A stretch of DNA of 33,767 bases, taken from positions 1 through 33,767 of the forward strand of contig CAMAQB010000036.1 in assembly GCA_945860285.1 (NCBI GenBank), in the 5' to 3' direction. The notes beneath the pieces were generated by a model. It saw nothing but the letters and a program-made list of their open reading frames with translations. It ran no database searches and was not told where the DNA came from. The translations under genes and the position numbers were made by a program. This DNA comes from Akkermansia muciniphila. GTDB taxonomy: Bacteria; Verrucomicrobiota; Verrucomicrobiia; Verrucomicrobiales; Akkermansiaceae. Positions 7,656 through 15,448 of this stretch are shown piece after piece. Position 1 is the first letter of the stretch. The number at the start of each line of letters is the position of its first letter.

Positions 7656-10022
7656 TTAGTCGCGCGCTTTCAAGACACCAACGAGATCAAGTTTGCCAAG
7701 CAACCGGCTGACCAGGGCAAACGAGGCGATGGCGGCGCTGCTAACGACAATCGCGGCGATCGAATAGGTCGCGGTGCTGATGACAATCGGCAGTCGCACG
7801 GTTTCGGTGCTGAACGAAGACATGATGAAAAGTGCCAGTCCACGACCAAACAGCAGGCCAACCGGCAGGGCGAGCAGCACCAGCATGGCGAGTTCGCCGA
7901 CCAGCACGCCGCGCACCTCGGGAAGGCTGAAGCCGACAACCCGCAGTGTCGCCAGCTCGCGGCTGCGTTCCGACAAGGCGATTCGCGCGCTGTTGTAGAC
8001 CACGCCGAATGAAACGATCACCGCGAGAATGAAATACATGGTCCGGAGCATGCCGATGCTTTTGCCTGTCGTATCGCGAAACGCCGCCAGTTGGTCGCTT
8101 TTCACCATCACAAAAGCGGCGCGCGGGGTGTCTTTCAACTTGCGCATGAATTCATCCCATCGATTGTGATCAACCGCAAGATAGGCACCATTGACGGTGT
8201 CGCCCTCCTTGAGAATCCGCTGCAGCGCGTTGATGTCCATGTAGGCGGCGACACCGGCAAAATCGGTGATCAGGCCACGGATCGGCACGTTCACCACCGC
8301 ACGCCGACCTTCCAACATTTCCACCTGTACATCGTCGCCGATTCGCGCCCCGAGGATTTCCGCTAGAATCGATGACATCAGCAGTCCTTCGCCGGGCATG
8401 ACAATCGGGTGTTCGTTTTCGTCCAGCAACCGGTTCAAATCCGCATCGCGGGGAATGCCGGTGATCGAAAGCTTTCGTTGGTGATGGCCGAACTTCAAGC
8501 GCGCGCCGATGCTGCGGATCGGCTCCGCGCGGGTCACGCCCGGCAGGTGGCCGAGATCGTAAAGTCCTTTTTTCGAGGACGGCTCGTTGAGAAACACGAT
8601 CACATCCTGCCGCTGCGCGCTGTTCCATTGAAAAGTAAGCAGATGGTCGATGCTGTCGCTCATCGCACCGGGAAGAACCATCAACCCGGTGGCGAGGGCG
8701 AGTCCACAGCACGTGAAAAACGCCTGCCACGGACGGCGTTCGATGTTGCGCAAGGCCATGCGGAAAGCCGGTGTGAAAAATCCGGACAGGCCGATGCGTT
8801 CGAGCAGCGACGGTTTGAAATCCGCCGGTGGCTCGGGTCGCATCGCCTCCGCGGGCGGCATTTTCACCGCCTGGCGGATGACCGCTAGCACTCCCACCAC
8901 CGCCGAGCCCATGCTGATGGCGATGGCAATGCCCAGGGCGCCGAAATCCATTTGAAAAACCAGCGAGGGAAAGGCGAAAAACTGCACGTACATTTCCAGC
9001 AGCTTCGAACCCAACAAATATCCTCCGGTGCCGCCGATCACGGTGCCGATCAATCCTGTCACCGCGACATATTTGAGATAGTGCCGACCCACCATCCAGG
9101 AAGAATATCCCAGCGCTTTCATTTGCGCGATCTGTTCGCGCTGCAGTCGCACCAGACGGGAGAGCACGGCATTGACCATGAAAGAAGCCACACTCAAAAA
9201 CACCAGTGGGTAAATGTAGGAAAGCGAGCGCAGCACGCGGATTTCATCGTCCACCCGCTGGGCCGACGGCTGCTCCTTGCGGGTGAAGGCCCCGCCGCAA
9301 CCATAGCTGTTGAGCAGGCGGTCCATCTCCTCGATCACCGTTGCGGCCGGCGCGCCGGGGGCGAGATCGATGCAGACGTCGTTGAAAGCGCCATCCATGT
9401 TGTAGGCCACCGCCAGCGCGCGATAGTTCATCCAGATGACGCTGAAGCGCTTGTGATCGGGCAATGTCTCACCGGCCCGTGCTTCGAAAACAAATTCCGG
9501 TGACAATCCGATGCCGCAGATTTCCAGTGTTTCCTTGCGACCGTTGATCACGGCAATCAACGATTCGCCCGGTTGCAGTTGGTTGGCGATGGCGAATGAT
9601 TCGCCAAGCACCACTTCGCGTCGTTCATCCGGTCGGGGAAATCGTCCGCTGCGCAGCATCACCCGGTTCAGTTTCTGCGCAGAGCCGTCCTCGGGCAGCG
9701 AAACGATGTGACCCGTCGCCGGAGCCGCGAGCTCGGGAAGATCAAGGGAAACATCGACCACCACGCGCGCTTCCACCGCAGCCACGCCGGGCAATGCGGC
9801 CATTCGATCCGCCACGGCGAGCGGGGCTCTTTTCACCGAGGCAAAGACATCCGCAAAGGCGAATTGCTGGTAATAGGCTTCCCGCGTCGATTCCAGTGTT
9901 AGAATCAAACTGCGGGTCATGATCATCATCGTCAGTCCGCAGGCCATCACCAGACTGACGGCAAGTATCTGGCCTTTCATGCGGCCCAGTTCGCGCAGCA
10001 ATTTGCGGTCAAGCGGGTCCAT
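7656..10022 (-). CDS. ABC transporter permease with two FtsX-like domains
   Basis: A 788-aa inner-membrane permease. The first helix is at about 17-38 ([17 protein letters not shown]), followed by a periplasmic domain of some 220 residues, a first FtsX-type membrane block (about 270-385), a central helix after [13 protein letters not shown], a second periplasmic domain and a second FtsX block (about 660-780). Length and duplication resemble the YbbP type rather than the roughly 400-aa LolC/E or DevC permeases. ATG 10022 is preceded by AAGGA at a spacing of 5-6 nt, a good ribosome-binding site; the GTG one codon upstream is less likely. It lies 10 nt after the ATPase gene and 24 nt before the adaptor gene, so the three are surely co-transcribed. 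Family members typically extract or export lipids, lipoproteins, peptides or toxins; which applies here is unknown. Confidence 0.92.
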   Translation of the reverse strand: MDPLDRKLLRELGRMKGQILAVSLVMACGLTMMIMTRSLILTLESTREAYYQQFAFADVFASVKRAPLAVADRMAALPGVAAVEARVVVDVSLDLPELAAPATGHIVSLPEDGSAQKLNRVMLRSGRFPRPDERREVVLGESFAIANQLQPGESLIAVINGRKETLEICGIGLSPEFVFEARAGETLPDHKRFSVIWMNYRALAVAYNMDGAFNDVCIDLAPGAPAATVIEEMDRLLNSYGCGGAFTRKEQPSAQRVDDEIRVLRSLSYIYPLVFLSVASFMVNAVLSRLVRLQREQIAQMKALGYSSWMVGRHYLKYVAVTGLIGTVIGGTGGYLLGSKLLEMYVQFFAFPSLVFQMDFGALGIAIAISMGSAVVGVLAVIRQAVKMPPAEAMRPEPPADFKPSLLERIGLSGFFTPAFRMALRNIERRPWQAFFTCCGLALATGLMVLPGAMSDSIDHLLTFQWNSAQRQDVIVFLNEPSSKKGLYDLGHLPGVTRAEPIRSIGARLKFGHHQRKLSITGIPRDADLNRLLDENEHPIVMPGEGLLMSSILAEILGARIGDDVQVEMLEGRRAVVNVPIRGLITDFAGVAAYMDINALQRILKEGDTVNGAYLAVDHNRWDEFMRKLKDTPRAAFVMVKSDQLAAFRDTTGKSIGMLRTMYFILAVIVSFGVVYNSARIALSERSRELATLRVVGFSLPEVRGVLVGELAMLVLLALPVGLLFGRGLALFIMSSFSTETVRLPIVISTATYSIAAIVVSSAAIASFALVSRLLGKLDLVGVLKARD

Positions 10023-10032
10023 CACTTTCCTT

Positions 10033-10797
10033 CTACCATTTCAACTGCGAGGCGGGCAGCCGCGTGCGGTTCGTTTCGATGTTGATGATTTTCCCGTCGG
10101 ACAGGTGCAACACCCGGTCGGACATCTCCGCGATCACGGCGTTGTGGGTGATGATCACCGTCAAGGTTCCCAGTTCGCGATTGATGCGTTCGATCGCCTC
10201 AAGCACGGCGATGCCGGTTGTCACGTCAAGCGCCCCGGTCGGTTCGTCGCAAAGCAGCACTTCCGGTCGTTTGGCGATCGCCCGGGCGATGGCGACGCGC
10301 TGCTGTTCGCCGCCCGACAATTGCGAGGGAAAATGGTCCATGCGTTCACCGAGACCGACCATCTCCAGCGCTTCCTCGGGCGACATCGGGTTTTGCGATA
10401 TGGCGGTAATGAGCGCGATATTTTCGCGGGCGGTCAGCGAAGGAATCAGGTTGTAAAATTGAAAAACAAATCCCACGCAATTGCGGCGGAACATGGTCAG
10501 GGTGATGTCCTCCGCGCCATCCAGTCGCCAGCCTTTGTAAATCAGCTCGCCCGAGGTTGGCAGGTCGAGACCGCCGAGAATGTTCAACAAAGTCGATTTG
10601 CCACTGCCCGAGGCACCGAGCAAACAAATCAACTCCCCGGCGTTGAGTTGCAAATCCACGCCGTGCAGCGCCACCAGTTCCAGCGCGCCCATTTGATAGA
10701 CCTTGCGGAGCTTGCGGGTCTCGAACACCATCCCTCTGGCCGCAGGTGCGGCTTCCAACGCTGCGGAATTTTTGTTGATCGGGAAATGTGTCTCCAT
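10033..10797 (-). CDS. ABC transporter ATP-binding protein (LolD/MacB-N type)
   Basis: A 254-aa ATPase subunit. Walker [10 protein letters not shown] (61-69), Q-loop Gln (about 113, VFQFYNLIP), signature LSGGEQQ (160-166), Walker [13 protein letters not shown] (180-191) and switch-region His in VIITHN are all present, so it should be catalytically complete. The sequence style ([28 protein letters not shown]) is that of the LolD/MacB/DevA group that partners FtsX-type permeases, as the next gene does. ATG 10797 has GAGG 6 nt upstream (TTGAGGCAGCAC); an ATG at 10821 is in frame but has no ribosome-binding site. It is the first gene of the exporter operon, so the promoter should be in the gap upstream, where no clear promoter was identified. 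Confidence 0.94.
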   Translation of the reverse strand: METHFPINKNSAALEAAPAARGMVFETRKLRKVYQMGALELVALHGVDLQLNAGELICLLGASGSGKSTLLNILGGLDLPTSGELIYKGWRLDGAEDITLTMFRRNCVGFVFQFYNLIPSLTARENIALITAISQNPMSPEEALEMVGLGERMDHFPSQLSGGEQQRVAIARAIAKRPEVLLCDEPTGALDVTTGIAVLEAIERINRELGTLTVIITHNAVIAEMSDRVLHLSDGKIINIETNRTRLPASQLKW

Positions 10798-11045
10798 GTG
10801 CTGCCTCAAGGATTGGACCATACACGCAGCGAACTTTCATGCCAATGATACTTTTCCCCCAAGAAACGGAAACGCATTTTTTCCCTGAATGAATGCTGGA
10901 TGTTGATGCACTCACCATTCAGGAGCATCCATGGTTCGATCAGGCTGCCCAACTTTGCGGATTCAAGCCACGAGCACAATACACCTAAGAGAACGGCTCC
11001 CATCGCTCCAGGCTAGTTCCACGATGGGCGCAGCACCCTTTCTTG
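10798..11045. other. Gene-poor gap upstream of exporter operon; possible promoter region
   Basis: This 248-base gap separates the exporter operon from the accessory island. A 65-codon minus-strand frame at 10806-11003 (starting MGAVLLGVLCSWLES) has a GGAG only two bases before its ATG, overlaps the exporter gene start and has no recognisable family, so it is not called. The clearest structure is the inverted repeat at 10983-11051, listed separately. Confidence 0.4.
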
Positions 11046-11051
11046 TTAGGT
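10983..11051 (-). other. Imperfect hairpin at island edge, attC-like or terminator
   Basis: Read on the minus strand, ACCTAAC (11051-11045) spans the TAA stop of the small membrane protein. After 55 bases comes CTTAGGT (10989-10983). ACCTAA/TTAGGT pair fully, AGAA/TTCT lies just inside, and CCCATCG/CGATGGG forms an inner 7-bp stem. ACCTAAC fits the integron attC R'' consensus RYYYAAC, and the 69-bp length is within the attC range, but the partner box should begin GTT rather than CTT. With one degenerate site and no integrase in view, a plain transcription terminator (without T-run) is equally possible. Confidence 0.25.
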
Positions 11052-11444
11052 TTTTGGGCGTTTGTCATCAGGTTCGAAAAAGCGTCGTGCAAAAGACGGG
11101 ACAAACTGGAGGATGCCGAGAACGCTCAGTGCAAAAAGCGCCTGCTTGTGTGCTGGAAAAATGAAAAGCCCGAGAAAGCAGGTTGCCTCCGACATCGCGA
11201 GTCCGAAGATGAACAAAACAAGGGCAGCCTGAGCATTCCGGATCCGAGGGAGGACCACCCACCTGATGATCGAGCTTATCACAAACGGTGCGAGTCCCGC
11301 CAGCCAGCTCAACGAATCCAGGGATGGAGACCGCGACGGTGCTGCGGTGCCGCCGAGAAAGTGATATATCACGAACATGTCGGTCAAAATGGCAGCCCAC
11401 AAGACCCACCAGACGATCCATTGTTGTTTGGATTCATTTGTCAT
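11046..11444 (-). CDS. Small four-helix membrane protein, unknown function
   Basis: A 132-aa protein that I do not recognise. Hydrophobic segments suggest four membrane helices: WIVWWVLWAAILTDMFVIY (about 9-27), LSWLAGLAPFVISSIIRW, AALVLFIFGLAMSEATCFLG and ALFALSVLGILQFVPSF. A basic/acidic tail (RRFFEPDDKRPKT) follows. ATG 11444 is chosen over an in-frame TTG at 11450; no strong ribosome-binding site precedes either. It is the last gene of the accessory island, and its stop lies inside the hairpin at 10983-11051. Members of this size often travel in integron cassettes or small islands, but no function can be assigned. Confidence 0.7.
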   Translation of the reverse strand: MTNESKQQWIVWWVLWAAILTDMFVIYHFLGGTAAPSRSPSLDSLSWLAGLAPFVISSIIRWVVLPRIRNAQAALVLFIFGLAMSEATCFLGLFIFPAHKQALFALSVLGILQFVPSFARRFFEPDDKRPKT

Positions 11445-11535
11445 TTTCAATGTGGGTGAATGTTATACAACCTGGCGCGATGGCCGGAGTCGCTGCTGCG
11501 CATGGATAGGTGTCGGTGTCATGATGTCATTACTT

Positions 11536-11895
11536 CTATGGCTCCATCTCGCTCATATGGGCGAGTTCCCAATGATGGCCGTCGGGGTCATCGAATCCTT
11601 GCAGATACATGAAGCCGTGATCTGTGGGTGCGGGCTCTTTCGAACCGCCAGCCTCCACGGCCTTCGCGATGAGTTCATCGACCTGGGCGCGGCTCTCGCA
11701 GCTCAGGCAGAGCGAGACCTCGGCGGCTTTCGCGGTGTCGCATATGGCCTTCGTCGTGAACGTGCGCCACTTCTCATGCGAGAGCGCCATGTGGTAAATC
11801 TCCTCGCTGATGACGATGCACGCCGCATCATCGTCGGTGAACTGCGGGTGGTGCGAGAAGCCAAGTGCTTTCCAGAATGCCAGCGTGCGCGGCAC
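11536..11895 (-). CDS. VOC (glyoxalase/bleomycin-resistance) family protein, start uncertain
   Basis: A single-domain VOC protein of about 119-135 aa. The C-terminal block DHGFMYLQGFDDPDGHHWEL is the family's usual second beta-alpha-beta half, and FTTKAICDT and the ESRAQVDELI helix match a common bacterial VOC subgroup of unknown substrate. The given 5' end is a GTG at 11893-11895 that has no ribosome-binding site and would remove the first beta strand. The same frame continues upstream to about 11943 and encodes TKNRQIYINLPVAD, which is the expected family N-terminus. At the place where a start would be expected (about 11938-11940) there is ACA rather than ATG, GTG or TTG. The gene may therefore have lost its start codon or begin at an unusual codon. 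Confidence 0.75.
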   Translation of the reverse strand: MPRTLAFWKALGFSHHPQFTDDDAACIVISEEIYHMALSHEKWRTFTTKAICDTAKAAEVSLCLSCESRAQVDELIAKAVEAGGSKEPAPTDHGFMYLQGFDDPDGHHWELAHMSEMEP

Positions 11896-11983
11896 GTCGG
11901 CGACGGGAAGGTTGATGTAGATTTGCCTATTCTTGGTTGTGTGTTCTTGGTGATGGTGTGGCGTCAGTCGTGAGCCACTACCG

Positions 11984-12208
11984 TTAGCCCTTTGGCACCA
12001 CGACCTTGTTCACTGTACTCATTCTGAGGAAACTTACCTCAGATAGATCGCTCCGAAGGCTGGCATGCTCGACTGTAATCGAAACGACATGACCAGAATC
12101 ATCAAAGTCCAGATAAATGTCCTCGGACAATTCTCGAGTCTCGACAGGGGTTGCGCCACTTAGTTCCAGGAGGGCAGTGTCCGTATCTTCAAAATATTTT
12201 ATTTTCAT
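11984..12208 (-). CDS. DUF2283 family small protein
   Basis: A 74-aa protein beginning MKIKYFEDTDTALLELSG and continuing ELSEDIYLDFDDSGHVVSI, the short beta-rich pattern of DUF2283 (YuzE-like). The ATG at 12208 is one base after the TAA of the gene upstream (TAATATG), so translation is probably coupled. DUF2283 genes often sit next to a small partner similar to the one found here, and the arrangement resembles toxin-antitoxin or other two-gene addiction modules, but no activity is established. The C-terminus (STVNKVVVPKG) is non-repetitive and appears complete. Confidence 0.8.
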   Translation of the reverse strand: MKIKYFEDTDTALLELSGATPVETRELSEDIYLDFDDSGHVVSITVEHASLRSDLSEVSFLRMSTVNKVVVPKG

Positions 12209-12209
12209 A

Positions 12210-12458
12210 TTATTGTTCTTGGTAGTCGCGGTCGAAAAAGGCGTTGTGGACGGTCTGAGTATCCTCAAGAAGGATAACCCGCAACGCCCGATTCTCAAAC
12301 TCAGAAATCCGTGCCCAACGGCGAATTCGCCCATCTGATTGAATTTCTTCATGTTCCGGATGCGCAATGACCTGCTCAATCCACTCATCTTTGATTACAG
12401 CCCGGTCTGAGCGCTGGCGCGTGTGCCGGAAGTATTCAGTCTGGAGAAAACGTGGCAT
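12210..12458 (-). CDS. Small DUF4258-like partner of DUF2283 protein
   Basis: An 82-aa basic protein. Features are YFRHTRQRSDRAVIKDEWIEQ followed in sequence by VIAHPEHEEIQSDGRIRRWARI and RALRVILLEDTQTVHNAFFDR, that is, an N-terminal helix and a small beta sheet with Arg/Asp/His residues. The layout resembles DUF4258-type proteins, compact alpha-beta folds reminiscent of RelE-like toxins. It lies immediately upstream of, and is almost fused with, the DUF2283 gene, forming one transcription unit. ATG 12458 follows AAGAAG at a long spacing. I infer a toxin-like role from size, charge and pairing only. Confidence 0.7.
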   Translation of the reverse strand: MPRFLQTEYFRHTRQRSDRAVIKDEWIEQVIAHPEHEEIQSDGRIRRWARISEFENRALRVILLEDTQTVHNAFFDRDYQEQ

Positions 12459-12497
12459 CTGGTATTATCTTCTTGGCAGGACGAGGTGAAGCACTGG

Positions 12498-13796
12498 CTA
12501 GTGGGAGCTACCCTCCGATTCTGGTTTAGGTTTCTCTTCATCCTCCGACTTCGGCTTCGGAGCGATAGCTGATTGTTCAACGCCGCCTTGTTCAAGCCGT
12601 TTGGATTTCGTAGGTAGTTCCTTCTCGCCGTGCGCATACAGGGAAAGCACATTATACAATTTTTCGACACTAACCCGACCTTTTTTTGCTTCCTTTCGTA
12701 GCGCGTCTACTTCTGGAAAGTTGTGAGTAAGCGTCTTCATGTAGTCACAATCCGCATCCATTGTAGCCTTGTTCCCATCTACTTGTATAGTGCTTGATAG
12801 TAACATGGCGAATGAGATCAAATCCCAAAGATCCCGATTGTTAACGTTGTGCGTGGGGTCAGGAACCACAATGGCCTCGACATAGGCGACGAGATCCAAA
12901 TCACTTGAGGAAAAATCAATCTCCGGCAGAACCACTTTCAGAGTTGGCTCCTGTCTCCCCACGACCTTCTCCTCTCGAGGGGCGCTGCCATAAGTGTGCG
13001 ACCACCGCGAGAGTTTCCCGTCAAAAAAGTCCACTTTGAAGCCGTCAGGTAGCATCTTCCGCTTCGGGTTGTCGGGGCGCTTCTCCGGAGCAATGTGGTA
13101 AATGAAATCGAAATTGTCGTCGTGTGGTTTGTCCGAAGCTGGGTATGGCTTCCCGAATATCTTTAACACTTCCTTACCAGTCATCCCTTTGCGAAGAACC
13201 TTGTTGAGATCTTCTATTGTCGGCACTGCATCAATCTGAAAAATACCCATCTTCTCCCGCATCGCCTTGTTGGCCTGATACTCCTCCTCAGTGAACGGAA
13301 CGGTCTCGAGTTTCGGAAGGGGATTGGGCGGATTGGGATCCTCCCCTTCAGGTCGGGGCGGCCGGCCCGACATCTTGCGGGCAAGGTCGTCCAAATCACG
13401 AAATTCCTTATCATGGAATCCATCAATTACAAAAGCAGAACCCAGTGTGGTCTGAACAGTCGGAGCGCTGATCAAGCGACCGTCAACAATGATGGCCAAA
13501 CGATCTCGTCCATAACGCATCCTTGCAGTGGTCTCCTTCAGCTTTTTCCCCCCTTCCTCGTTCAGTTCCACGCAGATTTGCCCGTCGAATGCATGCTGAG
13601 GCCACGCCTGCTTGACATCAGAATATCCCAACACGGCTTTACTCTTCACAAACAATGCTTCTTCTCCCGTCTCGGTCTTGAGAATCATACGCTCAACACC
13701 TTCTCCAGCCGCGTCCGCCAATTCTGAGATACGAAGTGTGTCGCCTCTACAAACGCTCGCGACGGCGAAAAAGATAATTGCGAGTATCGGCTTCAT
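12498..13796 (-). CDS. Secreted protein with SecD-P1-like and BamE-like domains
   Basis: A 432-aa protein with an N-terminal signal peptide (KPILAIIFFAVASVCRGDT). Residues about 35-150 (VKSKAVLGYSDVKQAW, FDGQICVELNEEGGKKL, RLAIIVDGRLISAPTV, GSAFVIDGF) match the periplasmic P1 head domain of SecD, but no SecD membrane helices follow. A Pro-rich linker comes next. Around 205-290, LRKGMTGKEVLKIFGKP resembles the SmpA/OmlA/BamE fold. An unrecognised helical region and a Lys/Glu/Ser/Pro-rich tail finish the protein. ATG 13796 is chosen because it starts the signal peptide. Base use is visibly A+T-richer than in flanking regions. Its role is unknown; a borrowed SecD head domain suggests substrate or peptide binding outside the membrane. 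Confidence 0.75.
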   Translation of the reverse strand: MKPILAIIFFAVASVCRGDTLRISELADAAGEGVERMILKTETGEEALFVKSKAVLGYSDVKQAWPQHAFDGQICVELNEEGGKKLKETTARMRYGRDRLAIIVDGRLISAPTVQTTLGSAFVIDGFHDKEFRDLDDLARKMSGRPPRPEGEDPNPPNPLPKLETVPFTEEEYQANKAMREKMGIFQIDAVPTIEDLNKVLRKGMTGKEVLKIFGKPYPASDKPHDDNFDFIYHIAPEKRPDNPKRKMLPDGFKVDFFDGKLSRWSHTYGSAPREEKVVGRQEPTLKVVLPEIDFSSSDLDLVAYVEAIVVPDPTHNVNNRDLWDLISFAMLLSSTIQVDGNKATMDADCDYMKTLTHNFPEVDALRKEAKKGRVSVEKLYNVLSLYAHGEKELPTKSKRLEQGGVEQSAIAPKPKSEDEEKPKPESEGSSH

Positions 13797-14118
13797 TTTT
13801 TGGTCGAGACCTGATAGTGGCGACTGGTTCCGGCCATAATCCACCTGATTGACTATGGAATTGCAAATAGGGCCCCTTGTCTGATTCAAGTCGTGGGATA
13901 TCCAGCACGTGCTGGATCTATCCAATTTCACTAAATCACAAATTTTGCAAACGACCCCTGACACGATGACCAAACTCTACATCGGATCCAATGGGCATAA
14001 AGAAAAATCTTCCTTCGCCCTCGCCGATCCCTTCACGGTAGGGAACATCATCTATCGCTCCGGGCTGGATCAACCAGGGGCACGGCCGGAGCTTCGTTCC
14101 CCACTTCCTCAACACCGT
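13797..14118. other. 322-base gap with an 18-bp palindrome
   Basis: No convincing gene is present. A plus-strand frame begins MTKLYIGSNGHKEKSSFALA near 13964, but it has no family resemblance and runs on antisense through the lipoprotein gene. The gap contains the perfect palindrome at 13900-13917 and is the likely promoter region of the SecD-P1-like gene. Confidence 0.5.
13900..13917. promoter_or_regulatory. Perfect 18-bp palindrome, candidate operator
   Basis: ATCCAGCACGTGCTGGAT is fully self-complementary with a CACGTG centre. It lies about 104 bases upstream of the minus-strand start at 13796 and 202 bases beyond the stop at 14119. A two-fold symmetric binding site for a dimeric regulator is the simplest reading. 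A hairpin terminator for the lipoprotein gene is less likely, because the stem would need a loop and there is no T-run. Confidence 0.35.
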
Positions 14119-14622
14119 TTATTGTTGCGCTTTTTTGTTCACGTCTCCTCCGGTATAGGTTCCTCGATAGATCTTGTCCCATGCGCCTTCGACCCGCTTC
14201 ATTCCAGTACGCTTCCATCCTCCCGGCACACGGATCAGTTCGTAAATCGGGTCAGGTCCACCACCTTGCGCAGCGATAGTCAGGCGAATCCTCTGATTTG
14301 CCGAATCGGCCGCGGAAATCCGTTGGATCGCCACGCTGTCCTGGGCACCATCGCCCACCAAAACAAGCTCATCGCGCGACTCCCTGCGCCGCTCGGAATT
14401 CGAAACCCACCGGTTGCGCTCGGCTTGATCGGTCATCTCAAAAATAGGAAGGGTGAGAGCATACTTTTGGAGATTCCTACTATCCGGTGGCGACAATGGT
14501 GTCACATCCGCGACAAATTTGTGGTCGATAGGCCTCGTCCGACCCGAGTCCTGATGGGTGCAAGATGTTACCAACGCAAATGCGGCGATCAACGTGACTT
14601 GCCATGATAGGTTGGAATGCAT
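14119..14622 (-). CDS. Hypothetical lipoprotein
   Basis: A 167-aa protein with a lipoprotein signal: hydrophobic stretch LIAAFALVTS followed by Cys21 (lipobox VTSC). The mature part is polar with no family I can name. It includes RNRWVSNSERRRESRDELVLVG and IRLTIAAQGGGPDPIYELI, and ends in VNKKAQQ. It should be anchored to a membrane after secretion. ATG 14622 has only a weak AAGAATT upstream. It lies 45 nt after the HicB gene in the same direction. Confidence 0.7.
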   Translation of the reverse strand: MHSNLSWQVTLIAAFALVTSCTHQDSGRTRPIDHKFVADVTPLSPPDSRNLQKYALTLPIFEMTDQAERNRWVSNSERRRESRDELVLVGDGAQDSVAIQRISAADSANQRIRLTIAAQGGGPDPIYELIRVPGGWKRTGMKRVEGAWDKIYRGTYTGGDVNKKAQQ

Positions 14623-14667
14623 GATGGATAATTCTTGCAGAAGGTTGGGAGGGATGTCTTGTTCGTC

Positions 14668-14997
14668 TCATGTTGTCCGAGTGAGTTCTCCCAGTCGCGA
14701 GGCAATCCAATTGTTCAGGCTCTCACCTTCGTCGGCACTCAGTTCCACCAGCCTTCGATGGAGTGAGGGGTCGATTCGCAGGAGAAAGCGCCCGGAAAAG
14801 GGTTTGTCGGGTGACTCACCGCGGCCTTCGCAGTACTCGAGATAATCGTCAATTGATTCCTGAAACGCCGTCTTCAGTTCATCAACCGTCTTTCCTTGAA
14901 ATGTCACCACATCGCGCAGGCCAGAGACCTCTCCGTGAAAAATCTCGGCTTCATCATCGAATCGAATCGTGCTCCCGTATCCTTTGTAATTCATCAT
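14668..14997 (-). CDS. hicB: HicB family antitoxin
   Basis: A 109-aa antitoxin. The N-terminal half (YGSTIRFDDEAEIFHGEVSGL, FQGKTVDELKTAFQESIDDYL) is the HicB partial RNase H-like fold; the C-terminal half (GRFLLRIDPSLHRRLVELS, SLNNWIASRL) is a ribbon-helix-helix DNA-binding domain. HicB binds and neutralises HicA and normally represses its own operon. ATG 14997 overlaps the hicA stop (ATGA), and AGGA lies about 9 nt upstream inside hicA, so translation is coupled. The gene order is toxin then antitoxin, as in classical hicAB. No operator was found upstream of hicA by eye. Confidence 0.9.
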   Translation of the reverse strand: MMNYKGYGSTIRFDDEAEIFHGEVSGLRDVVTFQGKTVDELKTAFQESIDDYLEYCEGRGESPDKPFSGRFLLRIDPSLHRRLVELSADEGESLNNWIASRLGELTRTT

Positions 14998-15248
14998 GTC
15001 TGTATTCCTGCTTCGGTTAAAAATCTTCGCATCGACTTCACAGCCCCGTTATCAGTTGTTGGTTGGGGATGCGGCCTATGAAAAACCGCCCTCACACCAT
15101 TGAGTGCGATCCGAATTCTCGATCCACGACCTTCGGAGAGTTCGGCTCCAAGCGCTTCCAAAAGAGACTCGATATCAGCCCATTTGATCGACGCTGGAAC
15201 CGGATTCTTGTAGATGTCGACAAGTGTGTTTCGGTGGCCGTTGTTCAA
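14994..15248 (-). CDS. hicA: HicA family mRNA-interferase toxin
   Basis: An 84-aa dsRNA-binding-fold toxin. IKWADIESLLEALGAELSE, GRGSRIRIALNGVRAVF and HRPHP, then VKSMRRFL, follow the HicA pattern. The usual catalytic His of the GSH motif is Arg here (GSR, residues 42-44), while FHRPHP carries His57 and His60, a variant also seen in other members as far as I recall. HicA cleaves mRNA unless bound by HicB. No ATG is available; TTG at 15248 gives the expected family N-terminus (NNGHRNTL). A TTG at 15284 would add 12 residues. Neither has a strong ribosome-binding site, which may keep toxin levels low. Confidence 0.85.
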   Translation of the reverse strand: MNNGHRNTLVDIYKNPVPASIKWADIESLLEALGAELSEGRGSRIRIALNGVRAVFHRPHPQPTTDNGAVKSMRRFLTEAGIQT

Positions 15249-15448
15249 TGCCAGTAATGATACCAGTTTCCGGTATCGCCGCAAGAGAATTTTTTGGCAA
15301 ATGTTTCATGTCATTTCCCTGACAAACTATCATGGCGCGGCACCAGCACGGTGGGTGGAAAGGTGGCGATTGAAAGCAGGTGCCATGACACCAGGAACAG
15401 TTCGCTGTAGCACACGCTTAGGCGATTCTTCGCTTGCAGAAATGCGTC

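Noticed and set aside
10806-11003. 65-codon minus-strand frame starting MGAVLLGVL
   Set aside because: Overlaps the ABC ATPase start and the inverted repeat, its GGAG is only two bases from the ATG, and there is no recognisable domain.
13909-14607. Plus-strand frame beginning near MTKLYIGSNG
   Set aside because: Antisense to the lipoprotein over most of its length; no motif supports it.
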